Position numbers and translations under genes: made by a program
Part shown: positions 8,778 through 17,445 of the stretch, piece by piece
How the letters are laid out: each line of letters begins with the position of its first letter
Position numbering within the stretch: the stretch's first letter is position 1
The notes under the pieces: generated by a model
Told to the model about the DNA's origin: nothing
Database searches by the model: none
Seen by the model: only the letters and a program-made list of their open reading frames with translations
Assembly: GCF_027923465.1 (NCBI RefSeq)
Contig: NZ_BRLB01000008.1
Location: forward strand, 1-64,000
Reading direction: 5' to 3'
DNA: 64,000 nt
From: Vallitalea longa
GTDB taxonomy: Bacteria > Bacillota > Clostridia > Lachnospirales > Vallitaleaceae

Positions 8778-8886
8778 TGTAGCAGAGCAGATATTGCGCG
8801 TTAAGTGTTAGAGGATGGGAAGTTTCCTCTAAACGAAAAGCCTAATTTTTTAGGTTTGCGGTGTAATATTGTTTCCGCTGTTACAT
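8778..8886 (+). promoter_or_regulatory. Tetrahydrofolate (THF/folT) riboswitch aptamer
   Basis: The stretch contains the recognisable THF-aptamer blocks GCAGAGCAGAT, CGCGTTAAGTG, GGATGGGAAGT, CGAAAAGCC and TTTGCGGTG...CCGCTG in the family order. Helix P1 is closed by GTAGCAG (8779-8785) with CTGTTAC (8878-8884), and the P3 arms are TTAGAGGA and TTCCTCTAA. The downstream gene belongs to the folate ECF S-component family, the usual partner of this riboswitch. It senses reduced folates and would lower folate uptake when they are plentiful. Confidence 0.88.
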
Positions 8887-8909
8887 AGAGAATAATCGTA
8901 TGAGTAATA

Positions 8910-8964
8910 CCTTTTTTCTTTTTATGTAACAGGTAATATATAAAAAGAAGGGAGGTTTTTTGTT
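8910..8964 (+). terminator. Riboswitch expression platform: switchable terminator with overlapping anti-P1 strand
   Basis: Bases 8910-8925 (CCTTTTTTCTTTTTAT) pair with 8940-8955 (ATAAAAAGAAGGGAGG) over 16 positions, three of them G-U, and TTTTTTGTTT follows: a terminator-like hairpin. TATGTAACAG (8923-8932) is a perfect 10-bp complement of CTGTTACATA (8878-8887), the 3' strand of P1. Pairing there would break P1 and disturb the terminator, so the two folds look mutually exclusive (ligand: P1 plus terminator; no ligand: anti-P1). The GGGAGG also resembles a Shine-Dalgarno for a 13-codon frame at 8966-9007. Confidence 0.6.
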
Positions 8965-9056
8965 TATGCAATTCATTACAAAAACCATTTATGTGATGCT
9001 TTTATAACTAATTTTCGGAGTATTGAATTAATTATAATTTTATAGGAGGCACATAG

Positions 9057-9839
9057 ATGAATAAATCACAAACTAATTATATAAAAGTAATTGTGCAGAC
9101 AGGTCTATTAATCGCTATTGCACAAATAGTAAAAATGTTTAGCAACTATATATATATTGCTGGTGTACCAGCACTAAGAATCAGTTTTTCTGGTCCATTC
9201 ACTAAAATGCCTGGAATCTTATTTGGTCCCGTTATCGGTGGAATTAGTGCTGTTTTATCTGATATTATCGGCTATTTAATCAAACCTACAGGTGCATATA
9301 TCCCTTGGTTAGGATTAACTGCTCTATTAGGTGGAATACTAACTCCTATTATTTGGAAAGCATTAAAAAATATAAATATTAAGCATATACAAACAGTATG
9401 TATAATTCTTTTTTCTGCGATAGGTTTACTTGGTATATTTAATCATATACAGTTAACTTATTATGAGAATAGTTCATGGTCTAAATTTATATTAGGCATA
9501 GGAAAAGGTCCTGGTTTTGCCACTGTTTTGTTAATAGCTACTTCTATAGCAGGCTTTTTATTACTACTTATCGACCGTATAATACAAAAGCGATTCAATA
9601 ATCTAAAGATATACAACAATTTCCTGAAATTAATTATTTCTGTAGGAGTACCAGGTTTAATAGTGACAACTATAAATACTCAAATACTCAGACTATCTTT
9701 CGTCGCATTATCAAAACAAGCTTTTATTGCTTTCTTACTCCCCAGAATTGTAGAAGAATTATTTATGACAGTTTATATAGCTTATATGTTATCACTTTTA
9801 TTATATTTGTATAACAATCTATTTAGATCAGACAATTAG
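9057..9839 (+). CDS. folT: Folate-family ECF transporter S component (FolT-like)
   Basis: The 260-residue hydrophobic protein has about six membrane helices, with the ECF S-component block near residues 50-100: GPFTKMPGILFGPVIGG and SDIIGYLIKPTGAYIPW. S components bind the vitamin and associate with the shared EcfAA'T energising module, which is not in this window. Folate is assigned from the THF riboswitch just upstream and sequence similarity to the folate subfamily. GGAGG is 8 nt before the ATG. The acetyltransferase gene follows after 26 bp and may be co-transcribed. Confidence 0.85.
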   Translation: MNKSQTNYIKVIVQTGLLIAIAQIVKMFSNYIYIAGVPALRISFSGPFTKMPGILFGPVIGGISAVLSDIIGYLIKPTGAYIPWLGLTALLGGILTPIIWKALKNINIKHIQTVCIILFSAIGLLGIFNHIQLTYYENSSWSKFILGIGKGPGFATVLLIATSIAGFLLLLIDRIIQKRFNNLKIYNNFLKLIISVGVPGLIVTTINTQILRLSFVALSKQAFIAFLLPRIVEELFMTVYIAYMLSLLLYLYNNLFRSDN

Positions 9840-9865
9840 TAATTAAAGATATAGAGGTACAGTTA

Positions 9866-10426
9866 ATGAAGAAAATATATTCAACAGATAGATTAGTTCT
9901 TAGAACTATAGATACGTCTTTTACCAAAAAGGTATTAGATTATTATATACGTAATAAAGAGTTTCTTGAACCTTGGGAACCTAGACGTGAACCTGTTTTT
10001 TATAAACCTATATCCCAAAAAAAGACTATACGTAGAGAAATGGATTTAATGAACAATTTATCTATGCTAAGACTTTGGATTTTCAAAAAAGAAGATACAC
10101 ATTTTCAAAGGATAATCGGAACAGTATCTTTTTCAAATATTGTTAGGGGATGTTTCAAGTCATGTTTTCTAGGATATAAACTAGATAAAGATGAAATTAA
10201 TAAAGGTTATATTTGTGAAGCTATTGAAAGAGGGATACATGTGATGTTTGAAGATTATAAACTACATCGTATTGAAGCTAATATAATACCAAGAAACATA
10301 CCTTCAATCAAAGTAGTGACCAAACTTGGATTTGAAAATGAAGGTCTATCAAAAAAGTATCTTATGATTAATGGAACGTGGGAAGATCATTACCATATGG
10401 TGTTATTAAATAAAAATATGGAATAG
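9866..10426 (+). CDS. GNAT-family N-acetyltransferase (RimJ/RimL type)
   Basis: The 186-residue protein starts STDRLVLRTID, the usual beginning of RimJ/RimL-like acetyltransferases. It contains GTVSFSNIVRGC, a ribosomal-protein acetyltransferase-like LGYKLDKDEINKGYICEAIERGI (acetyl-CoA-binding region) and HRIEANIIPRNIPSIKVVTKLGFENEG. These families N-acetylate ribosomal proteins or small amines; the substrate here is unknown. It lies 26 bp after folT, with a weak AGAGG ribosome-binding site. Confidence 0.85.
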   Translation: MKKIYSTDRLVLRTIDTSFTKKVLDYYIRNKEFLEPWEPRREPVFYKPISQKKTIRREMDLMNNLSMLRLWIFKKEDTHFQRIIGTVSFSNIVRGCFKSCFLGYKLDKDEINKGYICEAIERGIHVMFEDYKLHRIEANIIPRNIPSIKVVTKLGFENEGLSKKYLMINGTWEDHYHMVLLNKNME

Positions 10427-10600
10427 ACTGTAAAATTAATAGATAATTTTTGCCTTTCTAGCAGAAGTTTCTAGTATTATGAAAAATGTTCACATATTAT
10501 TTACAAATGTATCACGTATTATACACAATTATATATTATCATTATTAATGTAAGAAATAGTCTTACATAAAAAAACTCCCCCCCTCATTCTTTATATAAT

Positions 10601-10637
10601 AAAAAGCATTGATTAAATCCTCGAATCAATGCTTTTT
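10601..10637. terminator. Bidirectional terminator between convergent genes
   Basis: AAAAAGCATTGATT pairs with AATCAATGCTTTTTT around a short loop, with A-run and T-run on opposite sides, so it can end transcripts from both the GNAT gene (plus) and the gene ending at 10689 (minus). Confidence 0.8.
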
Positions 10638-10688
10638 TAGTGCTATTATTAATATTTATCTAGTCAATTAGTATTTATTAATTACTTA

Positions 10689-11420
10689 TTATTTATTGAA
10701 CTCTACAATATTTTTTCTATACCTAGTAGGAACAAATTGTCTCTGCAATACTAGATTTTTTCTTTCTTTTATTCCTATATGCTCGAAGTAACCTTTCCAC
10801 ATTTCTTGAAAGTCTCGTTCTTTTTCTGATACATCAATTTCGTTTTCGTACGTAAAATCGGTTATCATCCATTCTTTTTTATTATAAACAACAGCCTTAT
10901 TACGTTTCTTATCATGTATGATAAACTTTTCGTTTCTCATTCTATCAGCAAAATGGTCAGCCAGTAGCTCAATCAAATCATGATCTGGAGTAAGTGGCGC
11001 ATATAATACGTCTCCAACTTCTTGAAATCTTAATAACCCTAGTAATCTGTGCCTTTCTTTTGACACTTTACTAGACAGCTTATGAACATTAATCACATCT
11101 TTATTGGTATGGTCATTATCTACTTTATAACCCATCTTAAATCCTAATTCTAGGTATTTCAGTATATAACAGTCTTTTTTATAATCATTTGATAAAAAAG
11201 TATAGTAGACATTCTTCATAGCTTCGTCAGATATTTTATTCCATATGGCATCATATACTTTTTTTGCTTTTACATCATCAGTAGCAATATGAACTTCTTG
11301 TTCTAATAACTCCATCTCAAATCTATTTTCAGGATATATTCCATTAGCTTTTTCTAAATAGTAATGTTCATATACACAAGTTAATAGTCCATTGAATGTT
11401 CCATCATGTAGATACACCAT
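10689..11420 (-). CDS. TIGR03915-like (DUF4130) DNA-metabolism protein, partner of a radical SAM protein
   Basis: The 243-residue protein begins MVYLHDGTFNGLLTCVYEHYY, a start I recognise from proteins annotated as SAM-adjacent, probable DNA metabolism (DUF4130). Similar domains are sometimes joined to uracil-DNA glycosylase-like modules. It follows the radical SAM gene by 24 bp in the same orientation, the usual pairing for this family. Its reaction is not known. GAAGGA precedes the ATG. Confidence 0.8.
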   Translation of the reverse strand: MVYLHDGTFNGLLTCVYEHYYLEKANGIYPENRFEMELLEQEVHIATDDVKAKKVYDAIWNKISDEAMKNVYYTFLSNDYKKDCYILKYLELGFKMGYKVDNDHTNKDVINVHKLSSKVSKERHRLLGLLRFQEVGDVLYAPLTPDHDLIELLADHFADRMRNEKFIIHDKKRNKAVVYNKKEWMITDFTYENEIDVSEKERDFQEMWKGYFEHIGIKERKNLVLQRQFVPTRYRKNIVEFNK

Positions 11421-11444
11421 AATTATCTATCCTTCTTCATTGAT

Positions 11445-12683
11445 CTATATTTTTAACGATAGCTGTTCATAAGGAGGTACAGGGTTCAATATATTTTTTA
11501 TATTTTCAGGATCAAGATTTTTTTCTCCATAATATTTACCGCCACATGTTATAAAAAACCTGGCTCTTTTTACTACTACACCCATCTTTTTTAAGTCATC
11601 GAATGTAATGTTTCTTATTTTCCTTTGTTTCAATATTCTTCTGGCTGATATCATTCCTATACCCGGTATTCGTAATAGTTCATTTACAGATACCTTATTG
11701 ATCTCTTTGGGAAATTCCTTTATATTTCTAAGTGCCCACATCATCTTAGGATCGAAGTCCTTATCAAAATTAGGATTACTTTGGTCTAATAATTCATTTG
11801 CCTTAAATTTATAAAATCTCAAGAGCCAATCTGCCTGATATAATCTATGTTCTCTAAGCATAGGAGCTGTAGTAGAACTTATTGCTGGTAGATTACCTCC
11901 TTGATTAACTGGTACGTAAGCTGAAAAGTAAACTCTTTTAAGGCTAAACTTTTTATATAATTGATCGGTTATGTTAATCATATCCATATCGCTCTCTTTA
12001 GTGGCACCAACAATCATCTGTGTTGACTGACCTGCTGGAACAAAACTTTTGGCATGTCTATAACGTGCTAATTCATATTTGGATCTACCTATTTCTTGTT
12101 TTATCTGATCCATAGGCAGAAATAATTTCTTCATGGTTTTCTGTGGTGCTAATAATTTAAGTCCTGCTTCTGTTGGTAATTCTATATTGACGCTCATTCG
12201 ATCTGCAAGTTCTCCTGCTTGATGAATGAGAATCTTATCTGCTCCAGGTATAGCTTTTACATGAATATAACCAGAAAAACCATATTGATTCCTTAGTATA
12301 AGAAGAGTTTTTACTATCTTCTCCATAGTATGATTAGGATTTTTTTCTACAGCCGAACTAAGGAAAAGTCCTTCTATATAGTTTCTTCTATAAAATTCAA
12401 TAGTAAGCTCTGCTACTTCTTCTGGTGTGAAACTAGCTCTTCTTACATCGTTGCTCAACCTGTTGACACAGTATTCACAATCATAAGCACAATCGTTACT
12501 AAGAAGTATTTTCAACAAAGATACACATCTTCCATCTGAAGCCCATGTGTGACATATTCCACTAGCTTGTGAACTTCCTATTTTTCCTGTATTTTTTTTA
12601 TTAACTCCACTAGATGCACAAGAAACATCATACTTGGCTGCATCTGCTAAGATTTGTAATTTTTCTATTATATTCTTATTCAT
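11445..12683 (-). CDS. Putative DNA modification/repair radical SAM protein
   Basis: The 412-residue protein contains the radical SAM CxxxCxxC in CAYDCEYCVNR (around residue 68) and, near the C-terminus, helix-hairpin-helix DNA-binding sequence LLRIPGIGMISARRILKQRKI. Its start (KLQILADAAKYDVSCASSG) and HhH tail match the family called putative DNA modification/repair radical SAM protein. It is paired with the DUF4130-like gene immediately downstream. A TATAAT-like -10 lies just upstream of the ATG. The chemistry and substrate are unresolved. Confidence 0.85.
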   Translation of the reverse strand: MNKNIIEKLQILADAAKYDVSCASSGVNKKNTGKIGSSQASGICHTWASDGRCVSLLKILLSNDCAYDCEYCVNRLSNDVRRASFTPEEVAELTIEFYRRNYIEGLFLSSAVEKNPNHTMEKIVKTLLILRNQYGFSGYIHVKAIPGADKILIHQAGELADRMSVNIELPTEAGLKLLAPQKTMKKLFLPMDQIKQEIGRSKYELARYRHAKSFVPAGQSTQMIVGATKESDMDMINITDQLYKKFSLKRVYFSAYVPVNQGGNLPAISSTTAPMLREHRLYQADWLLRFYKFKANELLDQSNPNFDKDFDPKMMWALRNIKEFPKEINKVSVNELLRIPGIGMISARRILKQRKIRNITFDDLKKMGVVVKRARFFITCGGKYYGEKNLDPENIKNILNPVPPYEQLSLKI

Positions 12684-12790
12684 ATTATCACCAGTTATAT
12701 TATACCAAAATTACAGCAGTAATGCAAACGTACGTTCTGTTTTTCTGCATAATTATTTATTTTATTTTGATACTAAAATCAACTTATTCC

Positions 12791-15040
12791 CTATTCCCAA
12801 TTGTAAACAGGGGTTTCAGATGTACCGTTAATATCCGAAGTAGAAGTAAATACTCTGTTAGACCCTGATTCCCACGTTACATTACCATTAGCATCTTTTC
12901 TTATGAATTTGAACTCTAAAGTAGTATCTGCTGGTAAACTAATTGGCAAGAACCATTCTGGATAGTTAGGATTCATCATAGCTTCTGTACATTTGTCAGG
13001 ATCCCAGTTTCCTAGCTCTGGAATACTACCTACAACATATATCATATCACCATAAGATGTGTTGGTATTCACACGGAATATAGTCTGTACTTGGTCACCA
13101 GATAATACTGTATATACAAAGGCATTACTTGTGCTTCCATCCTTAGTAACTGTTATATTTACTTTTCCAGCATCTACATAAGGTACTATAGCTTCTATAT
13201 GATCTGTTGTATTTGTAACTACAGTCGCACTTACATCATCAAATTTCAAATCAACATTTCCATCTAAGTTATTTCCATAAATATAAACTTTATTACCTGC
13301 ACGCCCCATAGTTGATATGACATTTCCAATCTTAGGTCCGTCATTGTCAGGATTATAAGACCATACACCTGCATATCCTCCTGGCAATGTAGATATATAC
13401 ACCTTACCACCATTGGAAACCACTAGTCCACTGGCTTTTGTCATACCAGCAAGTTCATCATCATAATTACCATCTGCAAAACCAGTATTTACACTTTCAT
13501 TAATTGTTACTGAACGGTCTGGTTGGCGATTTATAGCTACTAAAACCTCTTTATCAAAGAACTTACGTGACATAACCAATACATCGTTATTAGAATATAG
13601 TATTTGTGTTGTTCCATAAGCTAATGCATCATTCTCTTGTCTTAGGTCTGACATGTTCTTGATGATGTTATAAGCATCAGTAGATGTATCAAAACTTGAA
13701 TCTACTTCCATGAACATTCTTCCAGCAATATCACTGTTATTATCTGGTATAAAGTATTGTTCTGTACCATAGTAGATATTGGGAGTTCCTCTTGATGTAA
13801 GAAGCGCTACCAACGCTGCATTATAGACTTCTCTACGTGGTTGATAATAACCGAATCTAGTTGCATCATGATTATCAAGGAAAGTAACTGCCTGATTTTC
13901 GTAAGTATAATCATTAGTTGTATAACATAACATATCACCAAAGTCAGCCATACTGGTACTAAAATTCCCAAAAGTAGTTGTTATACACCTGAAAAATTCA
14001 AAGTCAAGGTTATTTACCCCTGTTCTATCTGGAAACGATCGATACTCATCATATTTCGGGTCAGGTCTACCAATGCAGAATTCTCCAAAGTGTGTTAAAG
14101 GTCCATTACTCATACTGTCGATACTATCTTTTAGACCTTTTACAAATGCTGGATTCATATGTAGAGTTGCATCATGTCTAAATCCATCAATTCCTTTATC
14201 CACCCAGAATTGAGCTGCTTTTTCCAAGTGCTCTACTACATCACCATTTTCTTGAGAGTAATCAGCTAATGAAGCTAACTCCTTATGTCTGAATCCGAAT
14301 GTTGATGCATCTCCATATCTGTCTCCTAGACCATGAAAAAAACCTTGTGTATCATTATGTGGGTCAGCCAGTAGATTTTCTATCTGACCGTCATCATTAT
14401 AATCCAGTGGTTCCCCATCAGCATCAAAAACATAATTATCACTAGAATCCTTATCAGGTTCATATAGTTTTCCGTCCTCAGGGCTAAAATTATCAGTTGG
14501 GTTCTTCCAACGACTGCTATGATTTGTCACAAAATCAATAACAAGCTTGATTCCATTAGCGTGTAGAGCATCTTTAAATTCTTCAAACTTCTTCATTGAT
14601 CCAAAGTGCTTATTAGTGGCAAAATAATTTCTTACATGATAACCGTGGAAACTAGTCCATATGTCATGATTTCCCCATGATTTATAGTCAATAATAGGTT
14701 CATCACGATTTTGATAAGGTGCACTAATCCAAACTGCAGTTACACCCATACCTTTTAGATAAGGTATTTTATCAATTATCCCTTGAAAATCTCCACCTTG
14801 ATAGAGCTTCAAGTCGTCTCCATCACCTTTATTATTGTTATCACTATCATCAAATAGCAGTTCTGATGATGGTATATTATTTGATCTATCCCCATCAACA
14901 AAACGGTCTGTAATGATCTGATATACCACATCCTTAGGTGTAACTGGTCCAAGTGTCGATGTACTAGCACTAATTGAAATATTCAACTGACAAACTACAC
15001 ATACCATAACCATAAAAACAACTAACATTTTCTTCCTCAT
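12791..15040 (-). CDS. Secreted GH13 alpha-amylase / cyclodextrin glucanotransferase-type enzyme
   Basis: The 749-residue protein has a signal peptide (~1-25), then a GH13 barrel with DFVTNHSS (169-176), GFRHDA (nucleophile D290), GEF (acid E320) and FLDNHD (D392). After the C domain comes an IPT/TIG domain (~560-645) and a C-terminal CBM20 starch-binding domain (652-749, GSIPELGNWDP). This A-B-C-D-E order is typical of CGTases, so it may turn starch into cyclodextrins or maltodextrins outside the cell; a CGTase-like alpha-amylase is equally possible. AGGGGG precedes the ATG. The promoter region has LacI-type operators. Confidence 0.88.
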   Translation of the reverse strand: MRKKMLVVFMVMVCVVCQLNISISASTSTLGPVTPKDVVYQIITDRFVDGDRSNNIPSSELLFDDSDNNNKGDGDDLKLYQGGDFQGIIDKIPYLKGMGVTAVWISAPYQNRDEPIIDYKSWGNHDIWTSFHGYHVRNYFATNKHFGSMKKFEEFKDALHANGIKLVIDFVTNHSSRWKNPTDNFSPEDGKLYEPDKDSSDNYVFDADGEPLDYNDDGQIENLLADPHNDTQGFFHGLGDRYGDASTFGFRHKELASLADYSQENGDVVEHLEKAAQFWVDKGIDGFRHDATLHMNPAFVKGLKDSIDSMSNGPLTHFGEFCIGRPDPKYDEYRSFPDRTGVNNLDFEFFRCITTTFGNFSTSMADFGDMLCYTTNDYTYENQAVTFLDNHDATRFGYYQPRREVYNAALVALLTSRGTPNIYYGTEQYFIPDNNSDIAGRMFMEVDSSFDTSTDAYNIIKNMSDLRQENDALAYGTTQILYSNNDVLVMSRKFFDKEVLVAINRQPDRSVTINESVNTGFADGNYDDELAGMTKASGLVVSNGGKVYISTLPGGYAGVWSYNPDNDGPKIGNVISTMGRAGNKVYIYGNNLDGNVDLKFDDVSATVVTNTTDHIEAIVPYVDAGKVNITVTKDGSTSNAFVYTVLSGDQVQTIFRVNTNTSYGDMIYVVGSIPELGNWDPDKCTEAMMNPNYPEWFLPISLPADTTLEFKFIRKDANGNVTWESGSNRVFTSTSDINGTSETPVYNWE

Positions 15041-15322
15041 AAAATCCCCCTAAAAATTAATAATATTTACTCAAGTTTCCCACTATTAATTCAATATAGG
15101 CAACAAAAGATTATAGGTTAATATGCAAAACAAAAAAACTTGAATTATCATTCTGCAAAACCCTTTTAATTACTTACCCATATAGAATATTAAAATGAGA
15201 AAGTTGAGTTATTTACTTATCATTTAAAACTTTAGTCAATGTTATTCTTGGAGGTCAATTAACTTGTAGAGTATACAATGTTAAAATCAGAAATATTTCA
15301 AGACATGTTTTTTACCAATCAA

Positions 15323-15338
15323 GGAAAGCGTTTTACTT
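15323..15338. promoter_or_regulatory. LacI-type operator 1 in the CGTase leader
   Basis: AGGAAAGCGTTTTACT fits the 16-bp pattern AGGAAA-N3-YTNTMCT shared with four other sites in this locus. It lies just downstream of the CGTase promoter's start point and could act as a roadblock site. It is also CRE-like, so CcpA is an alternative. Confidence 0.55.
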
Positions 15339-15363
15339 AAATTTAATTGGTAATTATACACTA

Positions 15364-15392
15364 ATTATATGCTGCAACTATATAATTGTCAA
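15364..15392 (-). promoter_or_regulatory. SigA-type promoter for the CGTase gene
   Basis: On the minus strand TTGACA (15387-15392) and TATAAT (15364-15369) are separated by exactly 17 bp: a perfect consensus match. The start near 15357 gives a leader of about 317 nt before the ATG at 15040. Confidence 0.75.
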
Positions 15393-15411
15393 CATAATTA
15401 CTATATTTAAC

Positions 15412-15440
15412 TTGACTTTTTTAGGAAAACGCTATACTAT
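15412..15440 (+). promoter_or_regulatory. Promoter with embedded LacI-type operator 2 (drives plus-strand RNA)
   Basis: TTGACT (15412-15417) is 17 bp before TACTAT (15435-15440). The operator AGGAAAACGCTATACT (15423-15438) fills the spacer and overlaps the -10. The same promoter/operator is found in front of the LacI gene at 20887-20915. No gene follows on this strand, only the RNA candidate. Confidence 0.65.
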
Positions 15441-15446
15441 TTAACC

Positions 15447-15640
15447 ATAAAAATAGAAAGGACTATAGACTAACTGTTGTCAACTCTAATTCCAATAAGG
15501 ATATATCTATGCTTCCATAGGTGGTGGTGAAACTGACCATAGCAAAAACGGCCAGCTGTAACTGTCCGTCTCATACACCACATTATTAGATGTAGTTCCC
15601 AGTATCCTATTAATACTGGCTAAGCTTAGCCTCTTTTTTT
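15447..15640 (+). ncRNA. Candidate structured small RNA, unassigned family
   Basis: A plus-strand promoter ends at 15440 and a terminator lies at 15599-15640, with no open frame of note between. Predicted helices: CTATG/CATAG (15507-15520); GTGGTG (15521-15526) with CACCAC (15576-15581), enclosing ACGG-CAG/CTG-CCGT (15548-15569); CCAGTAT/ATACTGG (15599-15619); and GGCTA/TAGCC (15618-15631) followed by a run of T. The repressor operator overlapping the promoter suggests sugar-regulated expression. I do not recognise the family. Confidence 0.5.
15599..15640 (+). terminator. Terminator of the plus-strand RNA candidate
   Basis: Two adjacent stems, CCAGTAT/ATACTGG and GGCTA/TAGCC, are followed by CTCTTTTTTT on the plus strand. 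There is no T-run on the other strand, so it serves plus-strand transcription and supports a transcript starting near 15447. Confidence 0.7.
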
Positions 15641-15675
15641 ATTTCTATAATATCTTAATTAATAAATTAAAATTA

Positions 15676-17412
15676 TTAACAATTCTTACTAATAATAACG
15701 AATCCCCAAGGCTCTACCATTCTACAATCTTCATTACTAGAAAAATCAATATTATAATTGGTATCGCCAATAACATTATCTATAGCTATACCCTCGTCAC
15801 TACGATTAAGTATTACATAAGTTTCTTCATCATCATAACATCTCTTAAAAGCGTATACTCCACTATTTCTTTCTGCCATAATTGTTTTATAATCACCATA
15901 TTTCAGTGTATTCTTGTTACGTCTTAACTTAATAATATCCTGATAGAATCTATATATATCTTCTCCCTCTTCTTCATTCCAGTTCATTATTCTCCTGTAC
16001 TCATGTTCTTTTATGCCAACTAAACCTTTCTCGTCACCATAAAATACCATAGGTACACCTAAGAAAGTCATCTGGAATATTACAGACAATTTAAATCGTT
16101 TCATATCTTCCTGACATATAGATAAAAATCTAGGTACATCATGGCTATCTAGCAGATTCAACTGCCCATGAACTATATTTTTATTATAACGCATTAGCAT
16201 ACCTGTCACTCTACTATCAAATCCATAACTGTCCAATGTATCAACTGCAAAGAAATCACGGCAATTTTTACGCATATCATAATTCATGGAAGAGTCGAAT
16301 TGGTCTCCTAACAACCAATGCTGAGCAGATTCCCATACTTCACCTATGATAAAACATTCTGGGTTAATTGACTTGGCAGTCTTACGGAATTCACGCCAGA
16401 AAGTGTCATCTACTTCACTGGCTACATCTAGTCGCCATCCATCGATTCCATAACTTTTTGTCCAATACTTACATACATCTAAGAAATACTCAATTACCTC
16501 TTTATTAGATGTATTCATCTTTGGCATTTTACGCTCATAAGCAAAACAATCATATGTAGGTATGTCTTCTTGGTTATCTGGATACTCAACAGGGAATTCC
16601 AATCCATAGAACCAATCTTTATACTTAGAATCTTCTCCTTTTTCCAATACATCTTCAAATGCAAAGAAATGCCATCCACAGTGATTGAATACTCCATCAA
16701 TGATTACTCTTATATCATTGTCATGACAAGCATCAACTAACTCCTTAAAATCTTCGTTGGTACCAAAACATGGATCAATATCATAGTACCCGATTAAATC
16801 GTATTTATGCCATTCTCCAGCGGCAAAGATTGGATTCATATAAATACAATTAACACCCATATCTAGGAAATAAGGTATATTCTCCTTTATTCCTTTCAAA
16901 GTTCCTCCACGCATGCTATAGGTAGTATAATGTGAAAATTTGGCTTGCTTTTCTTTATTACTAATATACCCTCTAGCAGTAGCAAAACTATCAGGAAATA
17001 TATTATAAACTACTGCATCTTGTACCCATGATGGAATAGTTGCAATATCTTCTCTTCTATTAAAAGGTAATTGATAAAACTCTGAACGCTCTATTGGCAG
17101 GGTGTTCATGAACATATCGTAATAATAATACTTACTTTCTACTCCATCACTTAATTCAAAATAGTAACAAATACGTGTATATGGTGAGTGTAGAACAACT
17201 TCATGATAATCGTATAATTCATCTTGAGCAACTATCTTCATAGGTTCACTATTAAAAATTACTGGATTCACACGGCAAGCCCTATCCCCATAATGTAGTA
17301 CGCAACTTTTTATATCATCCCTTGCTGTTCGTATTCTAAATACGACATTCTCTTCATCTATGCCATGAGCATAATTAGAAAGGGGTATATGTAATACTGC
17401 TTCATAATTCAT
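15676..17412 (-). CDS. GH13_20 neopullulanase / cyclomaltodextrinase / maltogenic amylase, cytoplasmic
   Basis: The 578-residue protein has an N-terminal CBM34-like beta domain (~1-120) without a signal peptide. The GH13 barrel has DGVFNHCGWHFF (239-250), GWRLDV (nucleophile D329), GEVW (acid E358) and LLDSHDV (D425). DGVFNHCGWHFFAFEDV followed by a flexible insertion is characteristic of subfamily GH13_20, which linearises cyclodextrins and cleaves maltodextrins and pullulan inside the cell. It is the last gene downstream of the binding protein and permeases, so it probably hydrolyses what they import. AGGAGG precedes the ATG. Confidence 0.9.
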   Translation of the reverse strand: MNYEAVLHIPLSNYAHGIDEENVVFRIRTARDDIKSCVLHYGDRACRVNPVIFNSEPMKIVAQDELYDYHEVVLHSPYTRICYYFELSDGVESKYYYYDMFMNTLPIERSEFYQLPFNRREDIATIPSWVQDAVVYNIFPDSFATARGYISNKEKQAKFSHYTTYSMRGGTLKGIKENIPYFLDMGVNCIYMNPIFAAGEWHKYDLIGYYDIDPCFGTNEDFKELVDACHDNDIRVIIDGVFNHCGWHFFAFEDVLEKGEDSKYKDWFYGLEFPVEYPDNQEDIPTYDCFAYERKMPKMNTSNKEVIEYFLDVCKYWTKSYGIDGWRLDVASEVDDTFWREFRKTAKSINPECFIIGEVWESAQHWLLGDQFDSSMNYDMRKNCRDFFAVDTLDSYGFDSRVTGMLMRYNKNIVHGQLNLLDSHDVPRFLSICQEDMKRFKLSVIFQMTFLGVPMVFYGDEKGLVGIKEHEYRRIMNWNEEEGEDIYRFYQDIIKLRRNKNTLKYGDYKTIMAERNSGVYAFKRCYDDEETYVILNRSDEGIAIDNVIGDTNYNIDFSSNEDCRMVEPWGFVIISKNC

Positions 17413-17445
17413 CTGTATCCTCCTCTATAAATATTACTGAATAAA

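Noticed and set aside
8966-9007. 13-codon frame between the THF riboswitch and folT (ATG preceded by GGGAGG)
   Set aside because: Not listed as a gene: the GGGAGG is fully explained as the 3' arm of the riboswitch-controlled terminator hairpin, and the peptide MQFITKTIYVMLL has no recognisable function.
12614-12868. Plus-strand open frames at 12614-12868
   Set aside because: They span the start of the radical SAM gene, an AT-rich gap and the end of the CGTase gene antisense; hydrophobic low-complexity sequence without a ribosome-binding site.
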